Shown here: positions 8,789 through 17,239 of the stretch, one piece after another
Layout of the letters: the number at the start of each line of letters is the position of its first letter
Position numbering within the stretch: position 1 is the first letter of the stretch
The notes under the pieces: generated by a model
Databases searched by the model: none
The model's input: only the letters and a program-made list of their open reading frames with translations
What the model was told of the DNA's origin: nothing
Program-made: the position numbers and the translations under genes
NCBI GenBank assembly: GCA_958427975.1
Contig: CAUAEH010000006.1
Location: forward strand, 1-63,372
Origin: an uncultured Collinsella sp.
GTDB taxonomy: Bacteria; Actinomycetota; Coriobacteriia; Coriobacteriales; Coriobacteriaceae
Direction: 5' to 3'
Length of the DNA stretch: 63,372 bases

Positions 8789-8901
8789 AGCGTGGAAAAT
8801 CGGACGGACGAGCGTGGAAATCTGGACGCTTGTTGAATGAGCGTGGATAATCTCCCACTTTTGGCTCGTAAGGGGCCCAAAGTGGGAGATTTTCCACGCT
8901 C
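8789..8901. repeat. GAGCGTGG palindromic repeat, copy 2
   Basis: Same arrangement as 7388-7507. Two GCGTGGAAA-type half copies precede an inverted repeat GAGCGTGGATAATCTCCC (from 8839) and its complement with one change (8877-8901). It lies between the convergent AbiEi-like and cyclo-ligase genes. Confidence 0.7.
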
Positions 8902-8927
8902 ATCTTGCGGGTGCGAAACAGCGGCGA

Positions 8928-9524
8928 TCAGGCGCTGATGATGTGGGGTAGCGGCAGGTCGTGGGTATCGGTGGGAACGCCGTCGACGCGTTGCTCGTCA
9001 AAGGCAATGCCGATGATTTGACATGCGGGTGAGAGCATGGGCAGGTAGCGGTCATAGCAGCCGCCGCCGTAGCCCAAGCGCGCACCGGTGCGGTCGAAGG
9101 CTACGAGCGGCACGACGATCATGTCGAGAGCTTCGGCAGGCACGATAGGGAAGCGGCTACTGTCGATGTCCGTGGCCGTGAAGGCTCGCGTGGGGTGGCC
9201 GATAAACGGAGCCGAGGACGCATCGTCGACAGCAACTGCCCGCATGCATATGCGCTGGCCACAAGCTGTGGCTTCGGCTGCCGAGAGCATGCACGGATAG
9301 GCCACGCGCCAGTCGCGTTTGGCGGCCGCCGCGGCAAACGCGGCAGGATTGACTTCGGAACCCATCGCGGCATAGACGGCAACGGTGTGCGGTGCCGCGG
9401 GATCCGAGCGACCCAGTCGCTCAACAAGCCGCGCACAGATAACGGCAGACTTCGCCGCCCGCACATCCAAATCAATCGCATCGCGCCGGGCAATCACCGC
9501 TCGCCGCAATTTAGCCTTGTCCAT
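8928..9524 (-). CDS. 5-formyltetrahydrofolate cyclo-ligase
   Basis: Converts 5-formyl-THF to 5,10-methenyl-THF with ATP, recycling a folate storage form. The signature LGYGGGCYDRYL (the family GYGGGYYDR loop) is near residue 150, preceded by VVPLVAFDRTGARLG. The N-terminal KAKLRRAVIARRDAI helix matches the family. Length is 198 aa, which is standard. The ATG at 9524 has a strong GAGGAGG site, whereas a TTG nine codons upstream lacks one and overlaps a repeat. No operon partner is clear; the flanks are palindrome-rich on both sides. Confidence 0.9.
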   Translation of the reverse strand: MDKAKLRRAVIARRDAIDLDVRAAKSAVICARLVERLGRSDPAAPHTVAVYAAMGSEVNPAAFAAAAAKRDWRVAYPCMLSAAEATACGQRICMRAVAVDDASSAPFIGHPTRAFTATDIDSSRFPIVPAEALDMIVVPLVAFDRTGARLGYGGGCYDRYLPMLSPACQIIGIAFDEQRVDGVPTDTHDLPLPHIISA

Positions 9525-9541
9525 CCCAACCTCCTCTAGCA

Positions 9542-9588
9542 AACCTGCCAAAAAGGGACAGGTTTATTTTGGCAGGTTTTATCTGGGT
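9542..9588. repeat. CCTGCCAAAAAGGGACAGG dispersed repeat, copy 1
   Basis: A segment starting AAACCTGCCAAAAAGG and ending near TTTTATCTGGG recurs in inverted form at 60170-60208 and, more diverged, at 60050-60095. It lies just upstream of the cyclo-ligase start. Confidence 0.7.
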
Positions 9589-9656
9589 AAACAGCAAAAA
9601 CAACCACGAAGGGGACACATGCACCTTCGTGGTGGTCTGTGCTGTGATGGGCGTCT

Positions 9657-9814
9657 GCGGCGGTTTGTCTCGATCTGTAACAGTAACTCGGCAAAATTGG
9701 ACTTAGATGTTACAGATTGAGACAAAGAGCTGGTGCCGTTCGGGAACGTCTCGATCTGTAACATCTGGAGCCGATATTGCCGTCTAGATGTTACAGATCG
9801 AGACAAACCGCCGC
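9657..9814. repeat. double hairpin made of four alternating 17-19 bp repeats
   Basis: The sequence GTCTCGATCTGTAACA occurs as + (9666-9682), - (9708-9724), + (9748-9764) and - (9788-9804). The outermost arms extend into GGCGGTTTGTCTC and GAGACAAACCGCC, so the whole block is also one large palindrome. No gene lies in 9525-9891. Confidence 0.75.
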
Positions 9815-9845
9815 GGTGGGCTGCGCCGCCTCGCCCAAGCCGCAG

Positions 9846-9886
9846 AAAAAGGTAGATTTTCGGGCATGTCCCAAAAATCTACCTTG
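9846..9886 (-). terminator. terminator of the M16C peptidase gene
   Basis: GGTAGATTTT pairs with AAAATCTACC, with an inner GGG/CCC pair. On the minus strand it is followed by TTTTTCTG just past the stop at 9892. Confidence 0.65.
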
Positions 9887-9891
9887 GTGCG

Positions 9892-12800
9892 TTAGCCCAG
9901 CAGGTCGACTACGTTGAAGTTGGCGTTGCTCTTGGCGATGACGTCTCGGCCGCCAAAGACGCAGGTGGGTGAGACGGCTGCGATGCGCGTCACGTCGGCG
10001 CCGAGCGAGCGCAGCTCACCGGGCGTGGCAGCGAGCATCTGGGCGCGGCGCTCCTCGCGTGCGTGCGGATCGAGCCCAGCCAGGTAGGTCGTGTTGCGGC
10101 GCTTGGTGAGCGCGTACGGCTTCACCGGCGCGTCCATGCCGCTCACGCAGCTCACGATAAAGCCCTCAAAGGCGGCCTCGTCGGGCTCAAAGCTGCCGAG
10201 CCATTCGCCCGCGCGTTCCACGCGCTCAATCGAGGGGTCGATTGCCGGGTCGCGGTAGGTGTAGAACGCCGTCTGGCGCTCGCCGGCTGCGCGGAATCCG
10301 CAGCCGTACGCACCGCCCTTCACGCGAATCTCGTTCCACAGGTAATCGTAGGAGAGCGCGTTGGCAGCCACGGCCCAAGCGCCTGTCACGTCAATGCCCA
10401 GGCGACGCGGATCGCACGCACGCGCGGCAAAGCAGATGTCGCTGGGGATGACAAAGGCCTCGTGGCGGTTGCGCGGCGTCGGCACCACGAGCGCGTTGCG
10501 GCTGGCATCGGCGCCTTCGCCAGCGCCCAGCCCCAGGTCGCCCGCGGCGGCCCAGTACGCGTTAAAGTCCCCGTCGCTGCCGGTAAAGCTCGCCATGCAG
10601 CCATCGGCCACAAAGATGCGCTCCGCCAGCTCGGCAAGCTTGGCGCGCAGGTCGTCCAGTCGCTCGTCAAAGTGCTCGAGCAGATTGCGCAGGAACAGGT
10701 AGAAGTCCACGCCCGAGAGCTGCTCGCGCACCACGGCCGAAGGCGAGCTGTAGCTCATCGCGCGACCCAGCGCCGCCGAGTGGCCGTTGTTGATAAAGCC
10801 CTGCTCAAGCCCAATGCGAATCTGCGTGAGCACGTCGCGAACGCGGTCGGCGTCGGCATCGAGCAAAAGCGTGCTCGACCACACCTCGCGCGGCAGGCTT
10901 GCCAGTGCGTCGATCTTTTCGGACAGGGCGCCGGCGCTCACCAGCAGGTAGGGGCGCACGTCGTCCACGTCGGGCTGCGTCATGACCTCGGTCGTAAAGC
11001 TCAAAAAGCCGAGCTTGCCGGCGAGCAAGTTGTCGAGTTCCTCGGCCGAGTGCTCGCGCGTGGGCAGCTGCTTGAGCAGGCGGCAGAGCAACGTCACGTA
11101 GGGCAGGTCCTCAAATGCGACGCAGCTCAGGTCGAAGTACTGCATGGCGTAGGCCAGGCGGTTAGTGGGGATGCCATGGCGCAGGCAGGGGATGGGCGCG
11201 GTTGTGTCCACAACGAGCGGCGGCTCGGGGCGCGCCTCGCCAATGTCGGACACGCGCAGGCGCGGTAGCGTGGCCTTGGCCTCGGGCGTGTCCTCGGCCT
11301 CCTGCGCGGCACGCAGCGCGGCCGTGCGCTCGGTCACGTCCGCCAGCTCGGCATCGGTCATGGCGTCGCGCTTGGCAGCTAGCTCGGCAGCTTCGGCACT
11401 CTCCGCACCCTCGGCAGCGTCCACCGGCACCAGCTCGACCAGCGCCATGTGATCGTTTTCCAGCACGAGCTCGCGCAACAGGTCCTCAAAGTAAGTGCCG
11501 TTCAGCTCGCCGCGCAGCTCCTCGTACACCGGGCCGTACTTGAGCGCCAGCGTCGCGGCGTCGTCATCGTAGAGCCACGTGCTCAGTGCGTCGCACGCAA
11601 TGGCCACGCCGTCGGCGATGCCATAGTCGCGCTGGCGCAGGTCGTATTCGTTGCTGCTGATGATAGCTTCCAGGCGCTCGTGCGGAACGCCGTGCTCGCA
11701 CAGGTCGCGGCAGGCGTCCTGGAACACGCGACGCAGCTCGCGCGCCACGCCGGGCTGCGCGTTTTGCAGCATGATGAGCTCGTAGGGCTGCAGGCTCTCG
11801 GCCGCGGTGTAGCTCACCACGTTGCCGCCTAGGCCGGCGGCAAGAATAGCCTTCTTAACCGGTGCCTCGTTAGAACCCAGCAGTGCCTCGAACAGGATGT
11901 CCGCCGCGATCGTGCGTTTGCGGTCGAGCGCGCTGCCCAGCACCAGGCCCAGGCCCACCAGGGCGTTCTCGGGTGTAGTGGCCATCTCGACGCGCTTGTA
12001 CTCGCAGGTCACGGGTGCCTGCACGCCCAGCGGATTGGGCACCAGCGTGGACGGGTCCTCGCCGGCGGCGACGGCAGCGTCCATGCGGCGGCTCGCGGCA
12101 CTCGGCTGCGACAGATAACGCTCGTCCAAAAAGGCCAGTGCGCGGTCCACATCTAGGTCGCCGTAGAGCGTTATATAAGAGTTGGAAGGATTGTAGTGGC
12201 GCGCGTGCGTGTCCAGGAACTGCTCGTAGGTGAGCGCGGGAATCGCGCGCGGGTCGCCACCGCTCTCGTGTGCATAGGCGGTGTCGGGATAGAGCGCGGC
12301 GTTGACGGCATCGTCCAGCACACTCATGGGGTCGGACAGCGCACCTTTCATCTCGTTGAACACCACGCCGTTATAGCGCAGCGTGCCCTCGCGCAGGCTC
12401 GCGGAGCCGCCGTCGCCCTCGCCCTCGACGCTCTCCGGCAGGTCCAGCTCGTAGTGCCAGCCCTCCTGCTCAAAAATGGTGGGCTTGGTATAGATGGCCG
12501 GGTTGAACACCGCGTCCAGATACACGTCCATCAGGTTGTACAGATCCTGCTCGTTGGTGGTGGCAACGGGGTAGATGGTCTTGTCGGGGTAGGTCATGGC
12601 GTTGAGGAACGTCTGCATGGAGCTCTTGATCAGGTCGACAAACGGCTCCTTGACGGGGAATTTGGCCGATCCGCACAGCACCGAGTGCTCAAGAATATGG
12701 AACACGCCGGTGGAATCGGCCGGCGGCGTCTTAAAGCCAATGGCAAAGGCCTTGTTTTCGTCGTCGCACGCCAGGTGCAGCAGGCGAGCGCCCGAGGCGG

Positions 12801-12936
12801 TGTGGCGCAGCACGTAGGCGTCCGAATCGAGCTCGGGCACGGTCTCGCAGCGCTCGACGGCAAAACCGTGGCAGGTGGTACCGGGTACCAGCAGCGCGGC
12901 GGCAGCGGCGCGTGAGTCGGTTGAGGTGGTGGGCAT
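9892..12936 (-). CDS. M16C-family zinc metallopeptidase (presequence-protease type)
   Basis: A large (1014 aa) insulinase-superfamily peptidase. The inverted zinc motif HXXEH appears as HILEH at residues 80-84, followed by SVLCGSAKFPVKEPF, a hallmark of the M16C/PreP group. The distal zinc-ligand region FNEMKGALSDP and the C-terminal duplicated domain (GGAYGCGFR) are present, so both halves of the clamshell exist. No signal peptide is seen, which suggests a cytoplasmic oligopeptide-degrading role. The ATG at 12936 is preceded by AAAGGAG; a 21-codon extension is possible but lacks a site. Family assignment is firm; natural substrates are unknown. Confidence 0.9.
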   Translation of the reverse strand: MPTTSTDSRAAAAALLVPGTTCHGFAVERCETVPELDSDAYVLRHTASGARLLHLACDDENKAFAIGFKTPPADSTGVFHILEHSVLCGSAKFPVKEPFVDLIKSSMQTFLNAMTYPDKTIYPVATTNEQDLYNLMDVYLDAVFNPAIYTKPTIFEQEGWHYELDLPESVEGEGDGGSASLREGTLRYNGVVFNEMKGALSDPMSVLDDAVNAALYPDTAYAHESGGDPRAIPALTYEQFLDTHARHYNPSNSYITLYGDLDVDRALAFLDERYLSQPSAASRRMDAAVAAGEDPSTLVPNPLGVQAPVTCEYKRVEMATTPENALVGLGLVLGSALDRKRTIAADILFEALLGSNEAPVKKAILAAGLGGNVVSYTAAESLQPYELIMLQNAQPGVARELRRVFQDACRDLCEHGVPHERLEAIISSNEYDLRQRDYGIADGVAIACDALSTWLYDDDAATLALKYGPVYEELRGELNGTYFEDLLRELVLENDHMALVELVPVDAAEGAESAEAAELAAKRDAMTDAELADVTERTAALRAAQEAEDTPEAKATLPRLRVSDIGEARPEPPLVVDTTAPIPCLRHGIPTNRLAYAMQYFDLSCVAFEDLPYVTLLCRLLKQLPTREHSAEELDNLLAGKLGFLSFTTEVMTQPDVDDVRPYLLVSAGALSEKIDALASLPREVWSSTLLLDADADRVRDVLTQIRIGLEQGFINNGHSAALGRAMSYSSPSAVVREQLSGVDFYLFLRNLLEHFDERLDDLRAKLAELAERIFVADGCMASFTGSDGDFNAYWAAAGDLGLGAGEGADASRNALVVPTPRNRHEAFVIPSDICFAARACDPRRLGIDVTGAWAVAANALSYDYLWNEIRVKGGAYGCGFRAAGERQTAFYTYRDPAIDPSIERVERAGEWLGSFEPDEAAFEGFIVSCVSGMDAPVKPYALTKRRNTTYLAGLDPHAREERRAQMLAATPGELRSLGADVTRIAAVSPTCVFGGRDVIAKSNANFNVVDLLG

Positions 12937-13072
12937 ATGCAGTCTCCTTTGACGCCCCAGCGGGGGCGAATCGAGTCGAATCTTCGAGAGTATACCCATA
13001 TGGGGCCGCGACTCTGCGGCGAACTGACGACGATGCCAGCGGATTGGGCATAGGTCCCGCGTGCCCGCCGCA

Positions 13073-13131
13073 CGAGCGTGGAAAATTGGACACTCTCGAT
13101 ATCCGACCGTCCGAAAATCCTCGCTCGTCCA
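13073..13131. repeat. GAGCGTGG palindromic repeat, copy 3 (diverged)
   Basis: GAGCGTGGAAAATTGGAC and a downstream inverted GTCCGAAAATCCTCGCTC form a loose hairpin related to 7388-7507 and 8789-8901. Confidence 0.55.
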
Positions 13132-13140
13132 TCACTCGCG

Positions 13141-13387
13141 TATCTCTCGTCTCTCATTCGTCTCTAATATGAGAGATGACAGGAAGATGAGAGAAAAATA
13201 TGAGAGATAACTGAGCAGCAAAGAGACAGGTAATCATGGTATTGTCTCAATACCGATTGTTCTACCAGCAAAAATATGTATAAATGAAGCAAATGGTAGA
13301 CATTCCATCTCTATCTATCTCTTATCTCTAAGCCGAGAGATAGAGAGATAAATGAGAGATAATTACGAGAGATAACTGAGAGACGAG
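13141..13387. repeat. cluster of GAGAGATAA iterons
   Basis: At least four direct GAGAGATAA/G copies start at 13335, 13343, 13354 and 13367, another lies at 13202-13210, and inverted ATCTCTC copies lie at 13142 and 13306-13328. The last inverted group and the direct group form a hairpin around AAGCC. They sit just upstream of the AlbA_2 gene and look like regulator sites. The 12937-13437 gap holds no gene. Confidence 0.65.
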
Positions 13388-13437
13388 GGAAATCTATCCG
13401 CGGCATTCTCCGCGGGACCGAGCGAAAGGACGTGCAG

Positions 13438-14904
13438 ATGAACGAAAACGAGCTGACCGGTCTGCTTGAGTCTTTAAGGCGTATGGGCTCGGATGATCTT
13501 AACGTCGAAGTGAAGGAGAGCGCCACGACGCTTTCCCGCGACGTGTGGGAAACGGTGAGCGCATTCGCGAACACTGCCGGCGGAATCATCGTGCTCGGAG
13601 TGAGTGAGCGCGCAGGTTTTGTCCCGGTTGAGAACTTCGAGACCGAGAAAGTGCTCAACCAATTTGTGGCAGGCATGGGTGATGCGGGAGGTCGAGGAAA
13701 GCTGGCCAATCCGCCCAAGTACACGATCGAGCGAGTGGAGCTTCAGGGCGCCATCGTTCTCGTCATTACCATTGAGGAGCTCGATCCGTCGAGCAAGCCC
13801 TGCTATGTCATAGAGCGGGGCGCCCAGGGCGGCAGCTACAAGCGCATCGATGACAAAGATGTGCCGCTTTCATCGACCGAAGTCCTGTCCTTGTCGTCGT
13901 ATGAACGAACGAGCCCCAGTGATCGCGATGCAGTGCCGGGCGCGGGCGTGGGCGACCTCGACGAGGCCCTGATTGACCGCACGATAGAGCGTGCTTTCTC
14001 GCTGACGCCCCGAGCTATGCGCGGCGCGACGGACAAGAAAACAAAGCTGGAGCGCCTGAGTTTCCTCGACTCCCAGGGTAATGTGACTAAGGCCGGGCTC
14101 CTGGCTGCGGGCACCTACCCTCAGCAGTTTTATCCCAAGCTCTTTATCGATGTGGCGGTCCATGCCGGAACGCAGAAGGGCGCCGCGGGTTCGTTGAGGT
14201 TCATGGACCGCACAATCTGTGAGGGAACGTCGGGCGAGATGATCTCGGATGCTGTCGTGGCCGTCGCCAAGAATTTGCGGCGAACCTCGACCGTCCAAGG
14301 CGTCTCGCGTGTCGACTCGCTGGAGATTCCCGAGGAGGTTCTGCGCGAGGCAATCGCCAACGCCGTAATCCATCGAGAATACGGGGATCGGTTCTGTGGA
14401 CAATCGATTGCCGTCGACGTCTTTGACGATCGTGTCGAGGTGACGAATCCTGGCGGCCTTTACGGGGGAAAGACTCGCGAGAACTTGTTTGACGGCAGCT
14501 CCCGATGCCGTAACGCGACGCTCGTGAAACTCATGTCGATTGTCCCGCTGCCGGATGGCGCAGGTTCGCCGGCTGAGGGCAATGGCTCGGGCATCCCGAT
14601 GATGATCGATGCCATGCGCGCGCATGGTCTGGCCGAGCCCCTGTTCTGCCCGGGGTTCGATCGGTTCAAGGTCGTACTTTACCGTTCAAAGATCGAGCCG
14701 GTCGATCATGGCGGGGGCTTAATTGTGACGGCACTCAAACACTACGGCGAGCTGGGGACGCGTGAGCTGGCAGAACGCACGGGGCTTACAATTTCCCAGG
14801 TTAGGTCGCGCGTCAACGCGCTCATTGCTCAAGGCGAGCTTGAGCCCACGGCGCCGGCGACGAGCCGCAACCGCAAGTATCGACTGTCGGAGCGCGTGGG
14901 ATAG
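13438..14904 (+). CDS. AlbA_2 (Schlafen-type) DNA-binding / ATPase-like regulator
   Basis: The N-terminal AlbA_2 domain (about residues 20-150; NVEVKESATTLSRDVWETV, FANTAGGIIVLGV, GSYKRID) is followed by a HATPase_c_4-like region (about 300-400; REAIANAVIHREYGD, VEVTNPGGL) and a C-terminal winged helix (LGTRELAERTGLTISQVRSRVN). This three-part layout is the common COG2865-type regulator. The ATG at 13438 has GAAAGGA 8 bp upstream; a GTG two codons earlier is possible. The iteron cluster upstream suggests autoregulation. The biological target is not known; such proteins often sit in accessory or defence regions. Confidence 0.82.
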   Translation: MNENELTGLLESLRRMGSDDLNVEVKESATTLSRDVWETVSAFANTAGGIIVLGVSERAGFVPVENFETEKVLNQFVAGMGDAGGRGKLANPPKYTIERVELQGAIVLVITIEELDPSSKPCYVIERGAQGGSYKRIDDKDVPLSSTEVLSLSSYERTSPSDRDAVPGAGVGDLDEALIDRTIERAFSLTPRAMRGATDKKTKLERLSFLDSQGNVTKAGLLAAGTYPQQFYPKLFIDVAVHAGTQKGAAGSLRFMDRTICEGTSGEMISDAVVAVAKNLRRTSTVQGVSRVDSLEIPEEVLREAIANAVIHREYGDRFCGQSIAVDVFDDRVEVTNPGGLYGGKTRENLFDGSSRCRNATLVKLMSIVPLPDGAGSPAEGNGSGIPMMIDAMRAHGLAEPLFCPGFDRFKVVLYRSKIEPVDHGGGLIVTALKHYGELGTRELAERTGLTISQVRSRVNALIAQGELEPTAPATSRNRKYRLSERVG

Positions 14905-15004
14905 ATGCGTTAGTGGACGAGGCGACCCAATAATCGACCCTCGATTGGCGTCCATTAAGGTAAAGCGGTTGTTGTCCAGTCGACGGTGATGCTAAAGACT
15001 CGGC

Positions 15005-15496
15005 TTACGCCGGCATGGCCCCGAACCCGTCTATCAAGAACAGCCTAAGAACCAGCTTGATGGCATTTCCCGGTTTGACTTCGGCCGTGCCAAAGACGTG
15101 GCGCTCGGCGAGCTCGCTGCAGTATGCATAGATGTCGCGGATAAGGTCCGCGCCCGAAAGCGTAAACATGTAGCCTGCGTCCGAAAGCGCATTGGGCGCG
15201 GCGGGCAACTTGGCCATGTGGCAGAACGTTTGCAGGTCGGGCGCCATAGCGTCCTGGTAGCCAAGATGGTTGCCGTCTTCTTGTGCGGCGAGTTCCAGCT
15301 GGCGTACTCGATCCAGCGCCACTGCCAGCACAAAGCTCGGCGTAGGCGCATTGACGTCCTGAGTGGTCGCCACAAGCCTGCCCGCTGCCTGCGTGACAAG
15401 CCAAGCGACCTCGCGCTGGCAACGCACGGCCTTGCGCGTAACCGGCTTGATGGACGAAGAAGAAACGCTTCCCTTAGGCGGATTCGAAACAGCCAC
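15005..15496 (-). CDS. hypothetical protein, 163 aa
   Basis: Not recognised. The product has a Ser/Lys-rich N-terminus, then a mostly helical body (AVRCQREVAWLVTQAAGRLV, SFVLAVALDRVRQLELAAQED) ending in LRLFLIDGFGAMPA. No membrane segment or cysteine motif is evident. The GTG start at 15496 has a GGGAGG site at good spacing, which decides it over an overlapping reading frame. It converges on the AlbA_2 gene and diverges from the HNH gene. Confidence 0.6.
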   Translation of the reverse strand: MAVSNPPKGSVSSSSIKPVTRKAVRCQREVAWLVTQAAGRLVATTQDVNAPTPSFVLAVALDRVRQLELAAQEDGNHLGYQDAMAPDLQTFCHMAKLPAAPNALSDAGYMFTLSGADLIRDIYAYCSELAERHVFGTAEVKPGNAIKLVLRLFLIDGFGAMPA

Positions 15497-15711
15497 AAGA
15501 ACCTCCCATGAACAATCCGGCCCAACAAGCCCGGATGAAACACGTGCTACATCAGTATACAGGGGAGTGGGGTAGCGGGGTACAAGCGCGCCAGCGGCAA
15601 ACCGAGAGCATCAGCGATGTGTCGATCGCGGAATGAGATCTCGTAATAATTGACTCTCGGCCATATTATTGAGGGGCATGACTCGCGTTCGTATGGTTGT
15701 AGGTGCTGGCG

Positions 15712-16794
15712 ATGAACGACATTGACCTTGCTGTTCCGTTGATGGATGGACCAAGCTATGACCGCGCCTGCAGTCTCGTGCCTTCCGAATACGTTGAGGC
15801 ATGGGAGTGGTTTCTGGGTGAGGAACAGCGCGGCGGCGTTTGGACCAGCCTTCCGCACCACACCAAGGAAGATAGCCCTCAGTATCAGTACCGTTTGAGA
15901 ATTGGCTCGGACTTCTTTCCCGTAACGCGGGATTCAGGGATCTTCTGGCCGGGCCAGGATCGGGTGAAGCAAGATCCCAATAAGATCTTTGCGCTTTCGG
16001 TCCATAACTCTAAAAAGAGCTTCTACACCGATGTGCCTCCGCTCTATTTGGATGACGGTACGTGGGTCATTAAGTATTCGGTCCAAGCGCCAGGCGCCGT
16101 TGGTTCTCGAGACCAGAATTACAACCGTAAAATGCTCAACTGCATGGAATGTGGCGTCCCAGTCGGAGTCATATTTGCAACCGAGGTGGGCTATAAGGTG
16201 CTCGGCCTTGCGTTTGTTGAGCGGTTCGAGCCCGAAAACGGATGGTTTGTTCTGCACGGTCCTGTTCATAAAGGCGGACCGGACCCTCGTTTTGCGCCCG
16301 ACATGAGTTATCTGAAGCACATACCCGTCGATATTGAGTTTGCCGGACAGGGTGTGACCGACGACGAAAAGGTCCGCTATGCGTTAAGGCGCGAGCGATT
16401 GGGGCAGCAATGGTTCCGCAAGCAGCTCGTTGCCGCCTATGATGGCCGTTGCGCGGTGTCGGACTGCGGCGTCAGCGAAGCTCTGGAGGCTGCACATATC
16501 GAGAATTACTCGGGACCCAAATCGCAGGTTGCCAGCAATGGCATTCTGCTTCGGCGCGATCTTCATTCCCTATTTGATGCTCACCTGATTTCGTTTGAGC
16601 CTGTTTGCGGCGAATACCGGCTGTGCGGATCGTACCTGCTGGATAAGACCGACTACGCTTCCTTTGCGGGTGCGACGCTAAGGCAGCCGAATGAGCGTCA
16701 GTGGCGACCCAATACGGTGTTTCTTGAGGCCCATCGCATTGAGTTCGATCGCTCGGAAAAGAAGCGTGAAAAGGCGGGGCTTCTGCCGTATTAG
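15712..16794 (+). CDS. HNH endonuclease with possible SRA/PUA-like N-terminal domain
   Basis: The C-terminal third is an HNH_2 nuclease: CAVSDC (Cys247, Cys252), then EAAHIENY (His262), SNGILLRRDLHSLFDAHL (Asn276, His285). The middle (about 60-185) has WVIKYSVQAPG, a D..YN.KML segment and GVPVGVIF, then YKVLGLAFVERF and WFVLHGP. That order resembles SRA/PUA-like modified-base readers fused to HNH in modification-dependent type IV restriction enzymes. The match is by eye and moderate. ATG at 15712 follows AGGTG; a GTG three codons upstream is possible. No methylase is adjacent, consistent with a solitary restriction gene. Confidence 0.75.
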   Translation: MNDIDLAVPLMDGPSYDRACSLVPSEYVEAWEWFLGEEQRGGVWTSLPHHTKEDSPQYQYRLRIGSDFFPVTRDSGIFWPGQDRVKQDPNKIFALSVHNSKKSFYTDVPPLYLDDGTWVIKYSVQAPGAVGSRDQNYNRKMLNCMECGVPVGVIFATEVGYKVLGLAFVERFEPENGWFVLHGPVHKGGPDPRFAPDMSYLKHIPVDIEFAGQGVTDDEKVRYALRRERLGQQWFRKQLVAAYDGRCAVSDCGVSEALEAAHIENYSGPKSQVASNGILLRRDLHSLFDAHLISFEPVCGEYRLCGSYLLDKTDYASFAGATLRQPNERQWRPNTVFLEAHRIEFDRSEKKREKAGLLPY

Positions 16795-16916
16795 CGTATT
16801 TGGCTTTGGCATTCTTTGACGATCGTGTTGTTTGATCGGATCGCGTGGCGATACAATCTCGCGCACGCCCGCCGGTGCATGCTCTTCCTGTTTTGTATAG
16901 CGAGAGGGGAGCGTGT

Positions 16917-17201
16917 ATGAGCTGGCGAGGCGATATTGCGATGGGGAAGTACGGAAAACTGCCGTGTGCCCTTATAGACAACAATATGTTTCCGAGCGTA
17001 GAGGTTGATTGCGGGTCGTTTGTCGTCACCTGCCCTTGCTGCGGCTCGCAAATACCGTGTCTCGACATTCGGTTCATCGATGCGCGCGACAGACTCAGCG
17101 ACGAAGTGAGAAAACAGACAGGCGTTCATATGCCGGTGTATCCGGAGAAATGCCCTGTTTGTGGCCTCGATATCGTGTATGACGCCGGCGACGAGGGATA
17201 G
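16917..17201 (+). CDS. small zinc-ribbon protein, 94 aa
   Basis: Two CxxC knuckles, CPCC and CPVC, flank a central acidic and basic helix (RDRLSDEVRKQTG), the usual zinc-ribbon layout. No catalytic motif is visible. The ATG at 16917 has GAGGGGAG upstream; a longer frame from 16845 has no ribosome site. It follows the HNH gene by about 120 bp on the same strand and could be expressed with it, but no functional link is established. Confidence 0.6.
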   Translation: MSWRGDIAMGKYGKLPCALIDNNMFPSVEVDCGSFVVTCPCCGSQIPCLDIRFIDARDRLSDEVRKQTGVHMPVYPEKCPVCGLDIVYDAGDEG

Positions 17202-17239
17202 GTGATGCGGAGGAGCTGGCTGTGAAGGCTTCTCCGTCT

